Positions 27,490 through 36,481 of a DNA stretch of 64,000 nt are shown here, piece after piece. Below the pieces are notes generated by a model. The model had not been told where the DNA came from, ran no database searches, and saw only the letters and a program-made list of their open reading frames with translations. The stretch spans positions 170,397-234,396 of the forward strand of contig CABYFB010000001.1 of NCBI GenBank assembly GCA_902518165.1, read 5' to 3'. Every line of letters starts with the position of its first letter. Within the stretch, counting starts at the first letter, position 1. Source of the stretch: an uncultured Pelagibacteraceae bacterium (lineage in GTDB: Bacteria; Pseudomonadota; Alphaproteobacteria; Pelagibacterales; Pelagibacteraceae). The translations under genes were made by a program, and so were the position numbers.

Positions 27490-28292
27490 TGAAAAAATAT
27501 TTAGTGGTTGGAAATCCTATTGAGCATTCATTATCGCCTAAGCTTCAAAATTATTGGTTAAACTCTAATAATATTGAGGCAATTTATGGAAAATTACAAG
27601 CATACGATGACGATCTTAGAGAATTATGTAGTAATATCAAGAATGGTCAATTAGACGGTATTAACATTACAGTACCTTTTAAAAAAAAAATTATCCCTCA
27701 TTTAGATGTACTAAGTGGTAATGCATTAAGAACTCAATCTGTAAATACAGTTTGTCTTAGCAATGGAAATGTTACTGGCTATAACACTGATATAGACGGA
27801 TTTGAGCTTAGTATAAAAAAATTGGATTATGATGTTAGTAATAAAAGAGTGGTTATTTTGGGAGCTGGAGGCGTTGTACCCTCAATCATTTATGCTTTAA
27901 ATAAAATGAACGTTCAACAAATTTATTTGAGCAACCGAACTAAAGAGAAAGCACAAATATTAAAAAATTTATTTGAAGGAATAGAGGTAATAGATTGGGG
28001 AGTACTACCTGAATTTGATATGATTATTAATGCTACTAGTTTAGGACTAAGAGAAAATGATAAATTTGGAATTGATTTTTCAATTAGTGGAAATAATAAA
28101 CTATTTTTTGATGTTATCTACAATCCATTCAATACTGATTTTTCGGAAGCTGGAAACAAATCACAAAATATATTAGAGAATGGTTTAAATATGTTCTTAT
28201 TTCAAGCTCAAAAAGCATTTAGTATATGGCATAACGTTGAACCAGAAATCAACCAAGACGTAATAAAATTTTTAAAAAGCAATAATCAGTGA
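27489..28292 (+). CDS. aroE: Shikimate dehydrogenase
   Basis: NADPH-dependent step of aromatic amino-acid synthesis. The substrate motif is VVGNPIEHSLSPKLQN; the catalytic Lys/Asp pair is in NITVPFKKKI and GYNTDIDGFE; the dinucleotide loop is VILGAGGVVPS. The length is 267. It overlaps maf by one base and the following SDR gene by 4 (GTGA). Confidence 0.96.
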   Translation: MKKYLVVGNPIEHSLSPKLQNYWLNSNNIEAIYGKLQAYDDDLRELCSNIKNGQLDGINITVPFKKKIIPHLDVLSGNALRTQSVNTVCLSNGNVTGYNTDIDGFELSIKKLDYDVSNKRVVILGAGGVVPSIIYALNKMNVQQIYLSNRTKEKAQILKNLFEGIEVIDWGVLPEFDMIINATSLGLRENDKFGIDFSISGNNKLFFDVIYNPFNTDFSEAGNKSQNILENGLNMFLFQAQKAFSIWHNVEPEINQDVIKFLKSNNQ

Positions 28293-29029
28293 GACTTAAT
28301 AATAAAATTGCAATAATAACAGGTTCGGCTTCTGGATTTGGCAAAGGAATAGCTGAGAAGTTTACTAAAGAAGGGGCTAATTTAATATTAGTTGATTTAA
28401 ATTCAAAATTACTAAAAAAAGTTTCTAAAAATTTATCCCAAGATTATTTTGTTGCAGATGTATCTAAAGCCTCAAACTTTAATTCTTTACTCAAATATGC
28501 ATATAAAAAGTACAATTCTGTCGATATATTTGTAAATAATGCCGGCATAACACACAAACCCAAACCCATGGAAACTGTAACAGAAAAAGAATTTGATAAA
28601 GTATTTAATGTAAATGCAAAGTCAGTTTACTATTGTGGAAAATATTTTGTGCCAAAAATGAAAAAAATAAAAAGAGGAGTTATCCTAAATGTTGCCTCAA
28701 CGGCAGGATTATCTCCAAGACCTAAATTGAATTGGTATAATGCAAGCAAAGGCTGGATGATTACCGCAACAAAGGCCATGGCTGTAGAATTGGCCCCCTT
28801 TAAAGTGCGTGTTAACGCTATAGCGCCGGTAGCTGGAAATACACCATTATTAAAATCATTTATGGGAGGTAACACGCCAAAAAAAAAACAAGCTTTCTTG
28901 TCTACAATTCCAATAGGTAGATTTTCTACTCCTCAAGATATGGGGAATGCTGCTTGTTTTTTATGTTCTGATGAAGCAAGTATGATAACAGGAGCAGTTC
29001 TTGAAGTTGATGGCGGGAGATGTATTTAA
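28289..29029 (+). CDS. Short-chain dehydrogenase/reductase
   Basis: Classical SDR of 246 residues: cofactor motif TGSASGFGKGIA, NNAG near residue 88, catalytic Ser (NVASTAGLS) and YNASKG (Tyr, Lys), C-terminal GAVLEVDGGRCI. It resembles FabG/glucose-dehydrogenase-type oxidoreductases; the substrate cannot be assigned. The GTG start overlaps the aroE stop. It is an insertion relative to the usual alphaproteobacterial aroE-coaE adjacency. Confidence 0.88.
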   Translation: MRLNNKIAIITGSASGFGKGIAEKFTKEGANLILVDLNSKLLKKVSKNLSQDYFVADVSKASNFNSLLKYAYKKYNSVDIFVNNAGITHKPKPMETVTEKEFDKVFNVNAKSVYYCGKYFVPKMKKIKRGVILNVASTAGLSPRPKLNWYNASKGWMITATKAMAVELAPFKVRVNAIAPVAGNTPLLKSFMGGNTPKKKQAFLSTIPIGRFSTPQDMGNAACFLCSDEASMITGAVLEVDGGRCI

Positions 29030-29035
29030 TTTTAA

Positions 29036-29623
29036 ATGATTAGAATAGGAGTTATTGGAGGAATTGGATCTGGCAAAACTTTTATATCTAAACTTTTCAA
29101 ATCACCAGTTTTCAACGCTGATAAGGAAGTAGAGTTTCTATACAAAAATAATTTGGAGTGTTACAAAAAATTAAAAAAAAAACTCCCTAGATTTGTTAAA
29201 TCTTTTCCAATATCAAAAAGTCAACTAATAAAAGCAATTAACGAAGATAAAAAAAATCTGAAAAGGATATCTTCTGTAGTTCATCCATTAGTTAGAAAGA
29301 AATTGAAATCATTTTTAAATAAAAATAAGAAAAATAAAATTATAGTTCTAGATATTCCCTTATTAATAGAAAACAAACTTTATAATAAAAAAGATATTTT
29401 AATATTTGTTAAATCTAAACAAAATAAAGTAATAAATAGATTGAGAAAAAGAAAAAATTTTAACAAAAAAATTCTTTCAAATTTAAGAAAAAACCAAGCT
29501 AGTCTGTTAAAAAAAAGAAAATTAGCAAATTATATTGTCGATAATAATTTTAGCCCAAATATAATGAAAAAAAAAATTAGTTTGTTAAAGAATAAAATTT
29601 TAGATGAAAGAAATAGTACTTGA
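29036..29623 (+). CDS. coaE: Dephospho-CoA kinase
   Basis: Last step of coenzyme A synthesis. P-loop IGVIGGIGSGKTFISKLF at the N-terminus, VHPLVRKKL, and VLDIPLLIENKLY are family motifs. The length is 195, with a strongly Lys-rich second half typical of AT-rich genomes. It overlaps dnaQ by 20 bases. Confidence 0.95.
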   Translation: MIRIGVIGGIGSGKTFISKLFKSPVFNADKEVEFLYKNNLECYKKLKKKLPRFVKSFPISKSQLIKAINEDKKNLKRISSVVHPLVRKKLKSFLNKNKKNKIIVLDIPLLIENKLYNKKDILIFVKSKQNKVINRLRKRKNFNKKILSNLRKNQASLLKKRKLANYIVDNNFSPNIMKKKISLLKNKILDERNST

Positions 29624-30272
29624 CACTGAAACTACAGGTCTTTCGGTAAAAGAAGGTCATAGAATAGTAGAAATTGGTTGTATAGAAATTGAAAATTTAA
29701 TACCGACCAAAAATGTTTTTCATTGTTATCTAAATCCTGAAAGAAAAGTTTCCGAAAGTGCATTAAAAGTTCACGGATACACAGATGAATTTTTAGCTGA
29801 TAAAAAAAAATTTAGTGATGTTGCTGATGATTTTTTAAAATTTATAGAAGGTAAAAAAATAATAATTCATAATGCAGAGTTTGATATAGGTCATCTTAAT
29901 AATGAGCTCTCATTAATAAAAAAAGAAAAGATTTCAAAAGACAATGTCATCGACACACTAGAAATTGCTAGGAATAAATTTCCTGGATCCGGAATAAGTT
30001 TAGATGCATTGTGCAAAAGATTTAGAATAGACAATTCTAAAAGAGAAAAACATACAGCATTAATAGATTGTGAATTATTAGCTAAAGTTTATATCAATTT
30101 AATTGATCAAAAAGAGCCTATATTTCAATTCCAAAAAGAAATAATTAAAAAGGAGAACAAAAATAAAGAAGAGATAGTTTACTCAAAAAAAATCATAAAG
30201 CCATCAAAACAAGAGCTAGAAAATCATAAAGAATTTATGAAAAAAGAATTCAAAAGAAATTTCTTTAATTAA
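29604..30272 (+). CDS. dnaQ: DNA polymerase III epsilon subunit (proofreading exonuclease)
   Basis: 3'-5' exonuclease proofreading subunit. Exo I motif VLDTETTGL, Exo II HNAEFDIGHLN and Exo III HTALIDCELLAKVY carry the DEDDh residues. A C-terminal alpha-subunit-binding tail follows a Lys-rich linker. The length is 222. It converges on secB with 8 bases of overlap. Confidence 0.97.
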   Translation: MKEIVLDTETTGLSVKEGHRIVEIGCIEIENLIPTKNVFHCYLNPERKVSESALKVHGYTDEFLADKKKFSDVADDFLKFIEGKKIIIHNAEFDIGHLNNELSLIKKEKISKDNVIDTLEIARNKFPGSGISLDALCKRFRIDNSKREKHTALIDCELLAKVYINLIDQKEPIFQFQKEIIKKENKNKEEIVYSKKIIKPSKQELENHKEFMKKEFKRNFFN

Positions 30273-30696
30273 GTTTTTGTTGATAGAGTTTTTCAAAATC
30301 AATTTTTTTATCTAACTTCATATCAGGAAATCCAGCATCTTTAATTGACTTTAAAAAAATTTTTTCTAAATCAGGATATATATCATTTTGTAAATCACAA
30401 AGTATAAGTCTTTCTAACTCGTCTTTTTTCATATTTTTATTTTTTAATTTAATTACAGTGGCATATGAAATTTCAAAATATGATTTTCTTTTATTTTCAT
30501 TTTTATCTTTGTAATTTAAATTTGTGATAACTTCGATAGTTTGATCTTTAATAGGATTTGTTTTTATATTTAAACCAAGTGTATATTTTGTTATGTTTTC
30601 TCTGCTAAAAATAAATGTTTCAGCATTAGGAATTTCTATTGAGAGATCTTTAATATAATTAAGAATTATTTCATAATTTTTTGTCATTATCGTCAC
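30265..30696 (-). CDS. secB: Protein-export chaperone SecB
   Basis: Tetrameric cytosolic chaperone that keeps preproteins unfolded for SecA. The family begins with YIKDLSIEIPNAE, has the LEVIT-like strand IEVITNLNYKDK and the AGFPDMKLDKIDFEKLY-like C-terminus (DAGFPDMKLDKK). The length is 143. The start is GTG at 30696 with GAGGA five bases upstream on the coding strand; it overlaps fxsA by 26 bases. Confidence 0.93.
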   Translation of the reverse strand: MTIMTKNYEIILNYIKDLSIEIPNAETFIFSRENITKYTLGLNIKTNPIKDQTIEVITNLNYKDKNENKRKSYFEISYATVIKLKNKNMKKDELERLILCDLQNDIYPDLEKIFLKSIKDAGFPDMKLDKKIDFEKLYQQKLN

Positions 30697-31096
30697 TTAT
30701 ATCCTCATAATCACCTTCAATATAATTATTTTTTTTTTTATTTTTATTAATATTTGTTTTTACAAATCTTCTAAGCAAAATTTTTCTAGTAAATGGAATA
30801 ACTAAAAGAATACCTATCAGATCAGTAGCAAATCCAGGCAAAATCAAGAGAAAAGCTGCAAATGCCAAAGTTGCGCCTGATATAATTTCATATACAGGCA
30901 TCTCGTTTTTTACTAATTGTCCAATTCCTGATTTTAGAGTATTAAATCCCTCATACCTCGCGTAAGCGACCCCAATCACGGCTGATGTTAATATAAGTAA
31001 AACCGTATTAAATGCGCCTATTTGTGATCCAATTTTGATAAATAAATATATTTCAATAAGTGGAATACCTATAATTAAAATTAATGCTGTGTTCAT
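30671..31096 (-). CDS. fxsA: FxsA-family inner-membrane protein
   Basis: Small membrane protein named for suppression of F exclusion of phage T7 in E. coli; its cellular role is unclear. It shows IIGIPLIEIYLFIKIGSQIG, AYARYEG, and the ILPGFATDLIGILLVIPFTRK helix (motif ILPGFATDLIG), with about four hydrophobic segments and a charged C-terminal tail. The secB-fxsA pairing is conserved in alphaproteobacteria. Confidence 0.92.
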   Translation of the reverse strand: MNTALILIIGIPLIEIYLFIKIGSQIGAFNTVLLILTSAVIGVAYARYEGFNTLKSGIGQLVKNEMPVYEIISGATLAFAAFLLILPGFATDLIGILLVIPFTRKILLRRFVKTNINKNKKKNNYIEGDYEDISDDNDKKL

Positions 31097-31154
31097 TTGT
31101 CTATTATTTAATTAGCAGGTTGAAATTTATCAACATAGTAAATATTATAAATAT

Positions 31155-31742
31155 ATGAGTTATAGCTTTGAATACATCGATATCATCCTTCTTGCAATGA
31201 TTGCTGGTTTCATTTTTTTAAGATTACGAGGAATTCTAGGCAAAAAAACAGGTTTTGAAGAAGATATAGATTCTAGCTTTGCTCATGAAGCTCCACCCAC
31301 AAAACAAACAGTAAATTTGAATGCTAGCACATTTGATGAAAATGCAAAAAAAGAATTTGTAAAAGGAGCAAAAATTGCATACGAGACGATTATTACAAAT
31401 TTTGCAAAGGGAACATTAAAAGATATCAAAACTTTGTTAGATAAAAATGTTTATCAACAATTTGAAGATGCAATCAAAGATAGACAATCAAAACAACATT
31501 CTTCTGAAACAACATTTATTGGAATTAGTTCTGCAGAAATAAAACAACACGAACAAAATAAGAATATGCTTGAAGTAACAGTTGAATTTGTAAGTGAAAT
31601 TATTTCATGTGTAAAAGACAATGATAATAAAGTAATATCAGGAGATCCAGAAAAAATAAAAAAAGTATTAGATACTTGGAAATTTTCAAAAGATAGTAGA
31701 TCTGCAAATCCTAACTGGTTATTAATTGATACTCAAGCTTGA
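31155..31742 (+). CDS. Tim44/TimA-like membrane-anchored protein
   Basis: One N-terminal transmembrane helix (YIDIILLAMIAGFIFLRLRGILG, seen as IILLAMIAGFIFLRLR), then a Gln/Thr-rich linker and a Tim44-like cone domain from about residue 65 (KEFVKGAKIAYETIITNFA). Alphaproteobacterial relatives (TimA) are related to mitochondrial Tim44. The role is probably at the inner membrane. Overlaps the Smr gene by 4 bases. It is divergent to fxsA across 58 bases. Confidence 0.88.
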   Translation: MSYSFEYIDIILLAMIAGFIFLRLRGILGKKTGFEEDIDSSFAHEAPPTKQTVNLNASTFDENAKKEFVKGAKIAYETIITNFAKGTLKDIKTLLDKNVYQQFEDAIKDRQSKQHSSETTFIGISSAEIKQHEQNKNMLEVTVEFVSEIISCVKDNDNKVISGDPEKIKKVLDTWKFSKDSRSANPNWLLIDTQA

Positions 31743-32152
31743 CGAATAAGCTGTCAGATAAAGATAAAAGAGATTGGCAAAAATTTTTAGATAGTCCAGA
31801 AAAACTTCAGAACAAAGATGTGGATCAATTAAGCAATCAGATTATTTCTGAAAGAACAATCGATCTTCATGGATATACTTTGGAAGATGCTAATAAAAAA
31901 ATTTCAGAATTTATTGAAAATTGCTACGCAAATAAAGTTAAAAAAATTAATGTGATTACTGGTAAGGGAATGAGATCTAAAAATTTAGATGATCCTTACC
32001 AATCTAAAGATCTAAGTATTTTAAAGCATTCAGTACCAGAATATATAAAAAATAGTCCTGAATTAATGACTAAAATTATCAATATTGATTTTGATTCAGT
32101 TAATAGTCCTTCGAAAGGAAATTTTGATATATTTTTAAAAACTATAAAATAA
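31739..32152 (+). CDS. Smr-domain protein
   Basis: Small MutS-related domain protein (137 residues), predicted nucleic-acid binding or nicking; recent work on Smr proteins links some to cleavage at stalled ribosomes. [17 protein letters not shown] and [12 protein letters not shown] (the TGKG loop) are the two family motifs. The start is TTG, overlapping the Tim44-like stop. The mltA gene often found between these two in alphaproteobacteria is absent. Converges on hslU with 11 bases of overlap. Confidence 0.9.
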   Translation: MTNKLSDKDKRDWQKFLDSPEKLQNKDVDQLSNQIISERTIDLHGYTLEDANKKISEFIENCYANKVKKINVITGKGMRSKNLDDPYQSKDLSILKHSVPEYIKNSPELMTKIINIDFDSVNSPSKGNFDIFLKTIK

Positions 32153-33509
32153 ATTTTGAAAGATCTGTATCTTTTACTAATTCTCCAATATTATCTTTTA
32201 TATATTTACCATCGATGGTAATTTTTTCTCCAGCTCTGTCAGTTGCTGTAAAACTAATTTCATCTAATACTCTCTCAATTATAGTGTGTAATCTTCTTGC
32301 TCCAATATTCTCTACTGATGAATTCACATCGCTTGCTATGTGAGCAATAGTATTTATTCCATCTTCTGTAAATTCCAAATCTACTTTTTCAGTTTTTAAA
32401 AGCGCTTTGTACTGTTTAATTAAACTGTTATCTGGCTCTTTTAATATTCTAATAAAATCTTCACTATTTAGTGCATCAAGCTCCACTCTTATAGGCAATC
32501 TCCCTTGTAATTCTGGCAAAAGATCGGATGGTTTTGCTAATTGAAAAGCACCTGAAGCAATAAATAAAATATGGTCAGTTTTAACAGGTCCATATTTTGT
32601 ATTAACGGTTGTTCCCTCTATTAATGGTAATAGGTCTCTTTGAACACCTTCTCTTGATACATCACCACCAACACGGTCTGTTCTTGCTGAAATTTTATCA
32701 ATTTCATCCAAGAAAACTATTCCATTATTCTCTGTCGAATCTTTTGCTGACTTAATAATTTTGTCTTGTTCAATAAGTTTGTCAGACTCCTCGTTTATTA
32801 AAATTTCATGTGATTCTTTAACAGACATTTTCTTTTTTTTCGGTTTTTGACCCATAGATTTTCCAAGCATGTCAGAAATATTAATCATTCCAACGTTTGC
32901 ACCCGGCATTCCAGGTATTTCAAATGATGGCATTTGATTAGATTCGCTAATAGCTATTTCAATCTCATTATCATCTAAATCCCCATCTCTTAGTCTTTTT
33001 CTAAAACTTTCTCTAGTAGCAACACTTGCTTTATTTCCAACTAGTGCGTCTAAAACTCTTTCTTCAGCTAATTTCTGTGCTTGAGCGTGGACTTCTTTTC
33101 TTCTTTTAACTTTTTCCATTGCAATTGCTATTTCCAAAAGATCTCTAACAATTTGCTCAACGTCGCGCCCTACATATCCAACTTCTGTAAATCTTGTTGC
33201 TTCAACTTTTACGAATGGTGCTTCTGCTAATTTAGAAAGTCTTCTAGAGATTTCAGTTTTACCAACACCAGTAGGTCCAATCATTAAAATATTCTTTGGA
33301 AGAACCTCATCCTTCATATCATCTTTTAATGCTTGTCTTCTCCATCTGTTTCTTAAAGCAATCGCAACAGCTCTTTTGGCTTTATTTTGTCCTACAACAA
33401 ATCTGTCTAATTCTGATACAATTTCTCTAGGTGATAATGAATTTGTAATTGTTGTTTTTTCTTTTTCTACTTTTCCTTTAGGAAATGTTGTTACGTTTGA
33501 GTTTTCCAT
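32142..33509 (-). CDS. hslU: HslU (ClpY) protease ATPase subunit
   Basis: AAA+ unfoldase of the HslUV protease. It shows the [27 protein letters not shown] start region ([14 protein letters not shown]), Walker [15 protein letters not shown], Walker [12 protein letters not shown], the I domain, and sensor [18 protein letters not shown] (motif [10 protein letters not shown]). The length is 455. Its start overlaps the hslV stop by one base; both share the heat-shock promoter upstream of hslV. Confidence 0.98.
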   Translation of the reverse strand: MENSNVTTFPKGKVEKEKTTITNSLSPREIVSELDRFVVGQNKAKRAVAIALRNRWRRQALKDDMKDEVLPKNILMIGPTGVGKTEISRRLSKLAEAPFVKVEATRFTEVGYVGRDVEQIVRDLLEIAIAMEKVKRRKEVHAQAQKLAEERVLDALVGNKASVATRESFRKRLRDGDLDDNEIEIAISESNQMPSFEIPGMPGANVGMINISDMLGKSMGQKPKKKKMSVKESHEILINEESDKLIEQDKIIKSAKDSTENNGIVFLDEIDKISARTDRVGGDVSREGVQRDLLPLIEGTTVNTKYGPVKTDHILFIASGAFQLAKPSDLLPELQGRLPIRVELDALNSEDFIRILKEPDNSLIKQYKALLKTEKVDLEFTEDGINTIAHIASDVNSSVENIGARRLHTIIERVLDEISFTATDRAGEKITIDGKYIKDNIGELVKDTDLSKFIL

Positions 33510-34024
33510 TATATTTTCTCCATACTCAAATTATCATTAGTAAATACACATATATCAGAAGCAACTTTTATTGATTTTTTTGCAATTTCTTCTGCAGACA
33601 TATTTGTATCCATTAAAACTTTTGCAGCAGCTAAAGCATAATTACCGCCAGAGCCAATACCTATAACATCACCCTCAGGTTCTAAAACATCACCGGTTCC
33701 TGAAATAATAAAGCTTTTTTCTTTATCACCAATTGCCATTAATGCTTCTAATCTTCTTAAATATTTGTCTGTTCGCCAATCCTTTGCTAGTTCGACAGCA
33801 GCTCTTGTTAGGTTGCCTGCATGCTTCTCAAGCTTAGACTCTAATCTTTCAAACAATGTAAGCGCATCTGCTGTTGACCCCGCAAATCCTGCAATCACAT
33901 TTCTTTTCTCAATTTTACGAACTTTGTTAGCAGTTTTCTTAATAACAGTATTGCCCATACTAACTTGGCCATCACTGGCCACAACTACGTCATTATTTTT
34001 TCTTACAAGTACAATTGTTGTCAT
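33509..34024 (-). CDS. hslV: HslV (ClpQ) protease peptidase subunit
   Basis: Proteasome-beta-like peptidase whose catalytic Thr is residue 2 of the ORF ([10 protein letters not shown]). [24 protein letters not shown] and [16 protein letters not shown] are conserved. The length is 171. The ATG is 7 bases after the end of a sigma-32-like -10, so the transcript could start at the start codon itself. Confidence 0.98.
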   Translation of the reverse strand: MTTIVLVRKNNDVVVASDGQVSMGNTVIKKTANKVRKIEKRNVIAGFAGSTADALTLFERLESKLEKHAGNLTRAAVELAKDWRTDKYLRRLEALMAIGDKEKSFIISGTGDVLEPEGDVIGIGSGGNYALAAAKVLMDTNMSAEEIAKKSIKVASDICVFTNDNLSMEKI

Positions 34025-34031
34025 GAACTAT

Positions 34032-34059
34032 AAATGGATATGAATTTTAATAGTTCAAG
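34032..34059 (-). promoter_or_regulatory. Sigma-32-like heat-shock promoter of hslVU
   Basis: On the minus strand: perfect CTTGAA (34054-34059), 16-base spacer, CCATTT (34032-34037), close to the RpoH consensus. It is the best of three equally spaced heat-shock promoters in the window. Predicted start at about 34024-34026, coinciding with the hslV ATG (34024-34022). Confidence 0.65.
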
Positions 34060-34079
34060 CCCAGGTTAAGTATTATTGA

Positions 34080-34085
34080 TATAAT
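34080..34085 (+). promoter_or_regulatory. Candidate -10 element of the his operon
   Basis: Perfect TATAAT 29 bases before the hisB ATG (34115), in the 90-base divergent hslV-hisB gap. No good -35 at 16-18 bases was found, so the promoter call is tentative. Confidence 0.4.
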
Positions 34086-34114
34086 CAAAAATACCTATAT
34101 ACCTGATCTAGATT

Positions 34115-34705
34115 ATGAAAAGAAAAGCAAAAATAGCTAGAAAAACAAAAGAAACAAACATTAGTGTTGACCTTAATATTGATGGTAAAGGTAAATACAA
34201 AGTTGACACAGGAATAGGTTTCTTAGATCACATGCTAGAACAGTTATCTAAACACTCATCAATGGATTTAACTGTTAAAGCTAAAGGTGACACACACATT
34301 GATCTTCACCACACAACTGAAGACACTGGAATTGCTATTGGAGAATGCTTAAAGAAAGCTTCAAAAAAATTTGTAGGCATTAAAAGATATGCCCATATTT
34401 TATTACCGATGGATGAAACATTAACAAGAGTTGCAATAGATGTTTCGAACAGACCTTATTTGATTTGGAATGTAAAATTAAAAGTTGAGAAACTTGGAGA
34501 AATGGACACAGAATTATTTAAAGAATGGTTCCAAGCCTTTTCTCAAGCTGCAGGAATTACTTTACACGTTGAAAATATTTATGGTGATAATAGTCACCAC
34601 ATAATAGAATCTTGCTATAAAGGCCTAGCAAGAACTTTAAGAGCTGCACTAGAATTAGATCCTAGGAATAAAAGTACAATTCCCTCTACAAAAGGCTCTT
34701 TATAA
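34115..34705 (+). CDS. hisB: Imidazoleglycerol-phosphate dehydratase
   Basis: Mn-dependent dehydratase of histidine synthesis. The [25 protein letters not shown] and NSHHIIES motifs hold the metal-binding His residues. At 196 residues it is the monofunctional form without the phosphatase domain. First gene of hisB-hisH-(two other genes)-hisA-hisF-(one other gene)-hisE. Confidence 0.98.
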   Translation: MKRKAKIARKTKETNISVDLNIDGKGKYKVDTGIGFLDHMLEQLSKHSSMDLTVKAKGDTHIDLHHTTEDTGIAIGECLKKASKKFVGIKRYAHILLPMDETLTRVAIDVSNRPYLIWNVKLKVEKLGEMDTELFKEWFQAFSQAAGITLHVENIYGDNSHHIIESCYKGLARTLRAALELDPRNKSTIPSTKGSL

Positions 34706-34710
34706 AATTA

Positions 34711-35337
34711 ATGGACGTCACAATTGTTGACTATAAATCGGGTAATATTAGCTCTGTAATTAACTCCTTCAAGGAAGTTGCTAAAGATAAAGTTAATATC
34801 GAAGTAACTTCAGATCTAAATAAAATTAAATCAAGCGATAAAGTAGTTTTACCAGGGCAGGGCTCATTTAAGAGCTGTATAGATGGTTTAAATAGCATAA
34901 ATGGCTTAATAGATACTCTCAGCGAATTTGCATTAAATAATAAAAAACCACTTCTCGGTATTTGTGTAGGACTTCAAATGTTTGCAGATGTTGGTTATGA
35001 AGAAGTTGAGACTAAGGGATTAGGTTGGATTTCTGGTAAAGTATCTAAAATTGATAATCAAAATGGAAAATATAAACTACCTCATATCGGTTGGAACCAA
35101 ATAAATATTATTAAAGATAGTAAAATTTTTAAAGATATAGAAAACAATTCTCATATGTATTTTGTTCACAGTTATGAATTTATTCCAAATGATAATTCAG
35201 TTACAGCCGCAACAACAGATTATGCATCAAATATAGTTTGTGCAGTAGAAAAAGAAAATATATTTGGAACGCAGTTTCACCCTGAAAAAAGTGATAGAAT
35301 TGGTCTTAAAATAATTGATAATTTTATAAATTTATAA
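34711..35337 (+). CDS. hisH: Imidazole glycerol phosphate synthase, glutaminase subunit HisH
   Basis: Class I glutamine amidotransferase that feeds ammonia to HisF. The N-terminus VTIVDYKSGNISSV, nucleophile Cys in LLGICVGLQMFAD and the His/Glu pair in TQFHPEKSD are intact. The length is 208. It lies 5 bases after hisB. Its partner HisF is separated from it by three genes. Confidence 0.98.
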   Translation: MDVTIVDYKSGNISSVINSFKEVAKDKVNIEVTSDLNKIKSSDKVVLPGQGSFKSCIDGLNSINGLIDTLSEFALNNKKPLLGICVGLQMFADVGYEEVETKGLGWISGKVSKIDNQNGKYKLPHIGWNQINIIKDSKIFKDIENNSHMYFVHSYEFIPNDNSVTAATTDYASNIVCAVEKENIFGTQFHPEKSDRIGLKIIDNFINL

Positions 35338-35338
35338 A

Positions 35339-36481
35339 ATGAAAAAAATTATTTTAGCGATTATTATAAATTTATTGTGTTTTTTAAACTATGGTAATGC
35401 ACAAGTTAAATCAGAAAATATAACATTTCCAAAACATTTTTACACTGAACAGATAGAAGTTTGCTTTGCAGCAGGAAATGAAAGTTTTAAATCTAGCTAT
35501 ACAAAAAGTAAAATTGAAAGCTTAATTAATTTGGATTGGATGAGTGAGTGGGCAAAAGGAAATTCAAGAAGTGTAAATCACGAAAATTTGACAGGTCCAA
35601 TGACGTTATTTGCGGTTACCACGCATACAGCAGTTGGAAATAACGATAAAGATGAAATTAATTTAGCTAAAAATGTTCTAATTCAAATGGCAAAGGCAAA
35701 TATCCTGTATGACACAATAGGAAGAGAAGAATTAAAAGAAAAGCCTAGATGTTGGAAAGATGGTAATCCAGAAGCACCTTGTTGGTATCATGCTTATGAA
35801 TTTGCAAGAGATGCTTTCGCAAATTACATGATTATTGCCACTTATTTAAAGGATCAGTTAAGCAAAGAAGAACTAAAGATAGTAAATAAATATATAAAAA
35901 AAATGCATAAAAAATTTATAAAACCAGAGGAATTTGCAAATAAAAAAAGAGGTTTTTATGCAATGGGAAATGGAGGAATTCCAAATTTAGTTTATGCGAG
36001 CTGGACAAATAATAAAAAATTAGCTGCTAAAGAAATAAATTTTAGATTAAAATATATTGATAAGGTATTTTATGATGATGGATATATTAATAATAATTCA
36101 TTTAGAGGTTACAGAGGTTTATGGTATCACTCTTATGGATTAAATTCCGCATTAGGATATATTTATTTAGCTCATTTATGGGGTGCAAAAATTCCGAAAA
36201 AAATTATTAAAAAGGTAACGAAAGCAGCAGAGGTCCTAAATTTAGGAATTACTGATTACGAGAAATATGCCTCAAGAAAGTTTGATGGAGATCAAAATAA
36301 TAACCAATACAAAAAGAAAAATGCAAGAATGCATACCCATCAAGATGCATTGGCAATTGATACTTTGATGGAAATGATTACTGGTATAAAATTAGAAACA
36401 GACCCAACTTATTTGCGTAAAAGACCCAAGTCAGGTATTGATGATTTGATTGGTTTTAATGCAAATTGTATAAAAAAATGA
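35339..36481 (+). CDS. Secreted protein of alpha/alpha-toroid type (polysaccharide-lyase-like)
   Basis: Signal peptide (residues 1-21, ending GNA). The 380-residue mature protein is helix-rich with regularly spaced aromatic motifs: CWYHAYEFARDAF, YAMGNGGIPNLVYASW, FRGYRGLWYHSYGLNSALGY (split FRGYRGLWYHS and GLNSALG), HTHQDALAID. The arrangement recalls alginate-lyase-like (alpha/alpha) toroid enzymes, with Asn, Arg, Tyr and His candidates for catalysis; the assignment is tentative. It sits inside the histidine operon one base after hisH and overlaps the next gene (ATGA). Confidence 0.5.
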   Translation: MKKIILAIIINLLCFLNYGNAQVKSENITFPKHFYTEQIEVCFAAGNESFKSSYTKSKIESLINLDWMSEWAKGNSRSVNHENLTGPMTLFAVTTHTAVGNNDKDEINLAKNVLIQMAKANILYDTIGREELKEKPRCWKDGNPEAPCWYHAYEFARDAFANYMIIATYLKDQLSKEELKIVNKYIKKMHKKFIKPEEFANKKRGFYAMGNGGIPNLVYASWTNNKKLAAKEINFRLKYIDKVFYDDGYINNNSFRGYRGLWYHSYGLNSALGYIYLAHLWGAKIPKKIIKKVTKAAEVLNLGITDYEKYASRKFDGDQNNNQYKKKNARMHTHQDALAIDTLMEMITGIKLETDPTYLRKRPKSGIDDLIGFNANCIKK

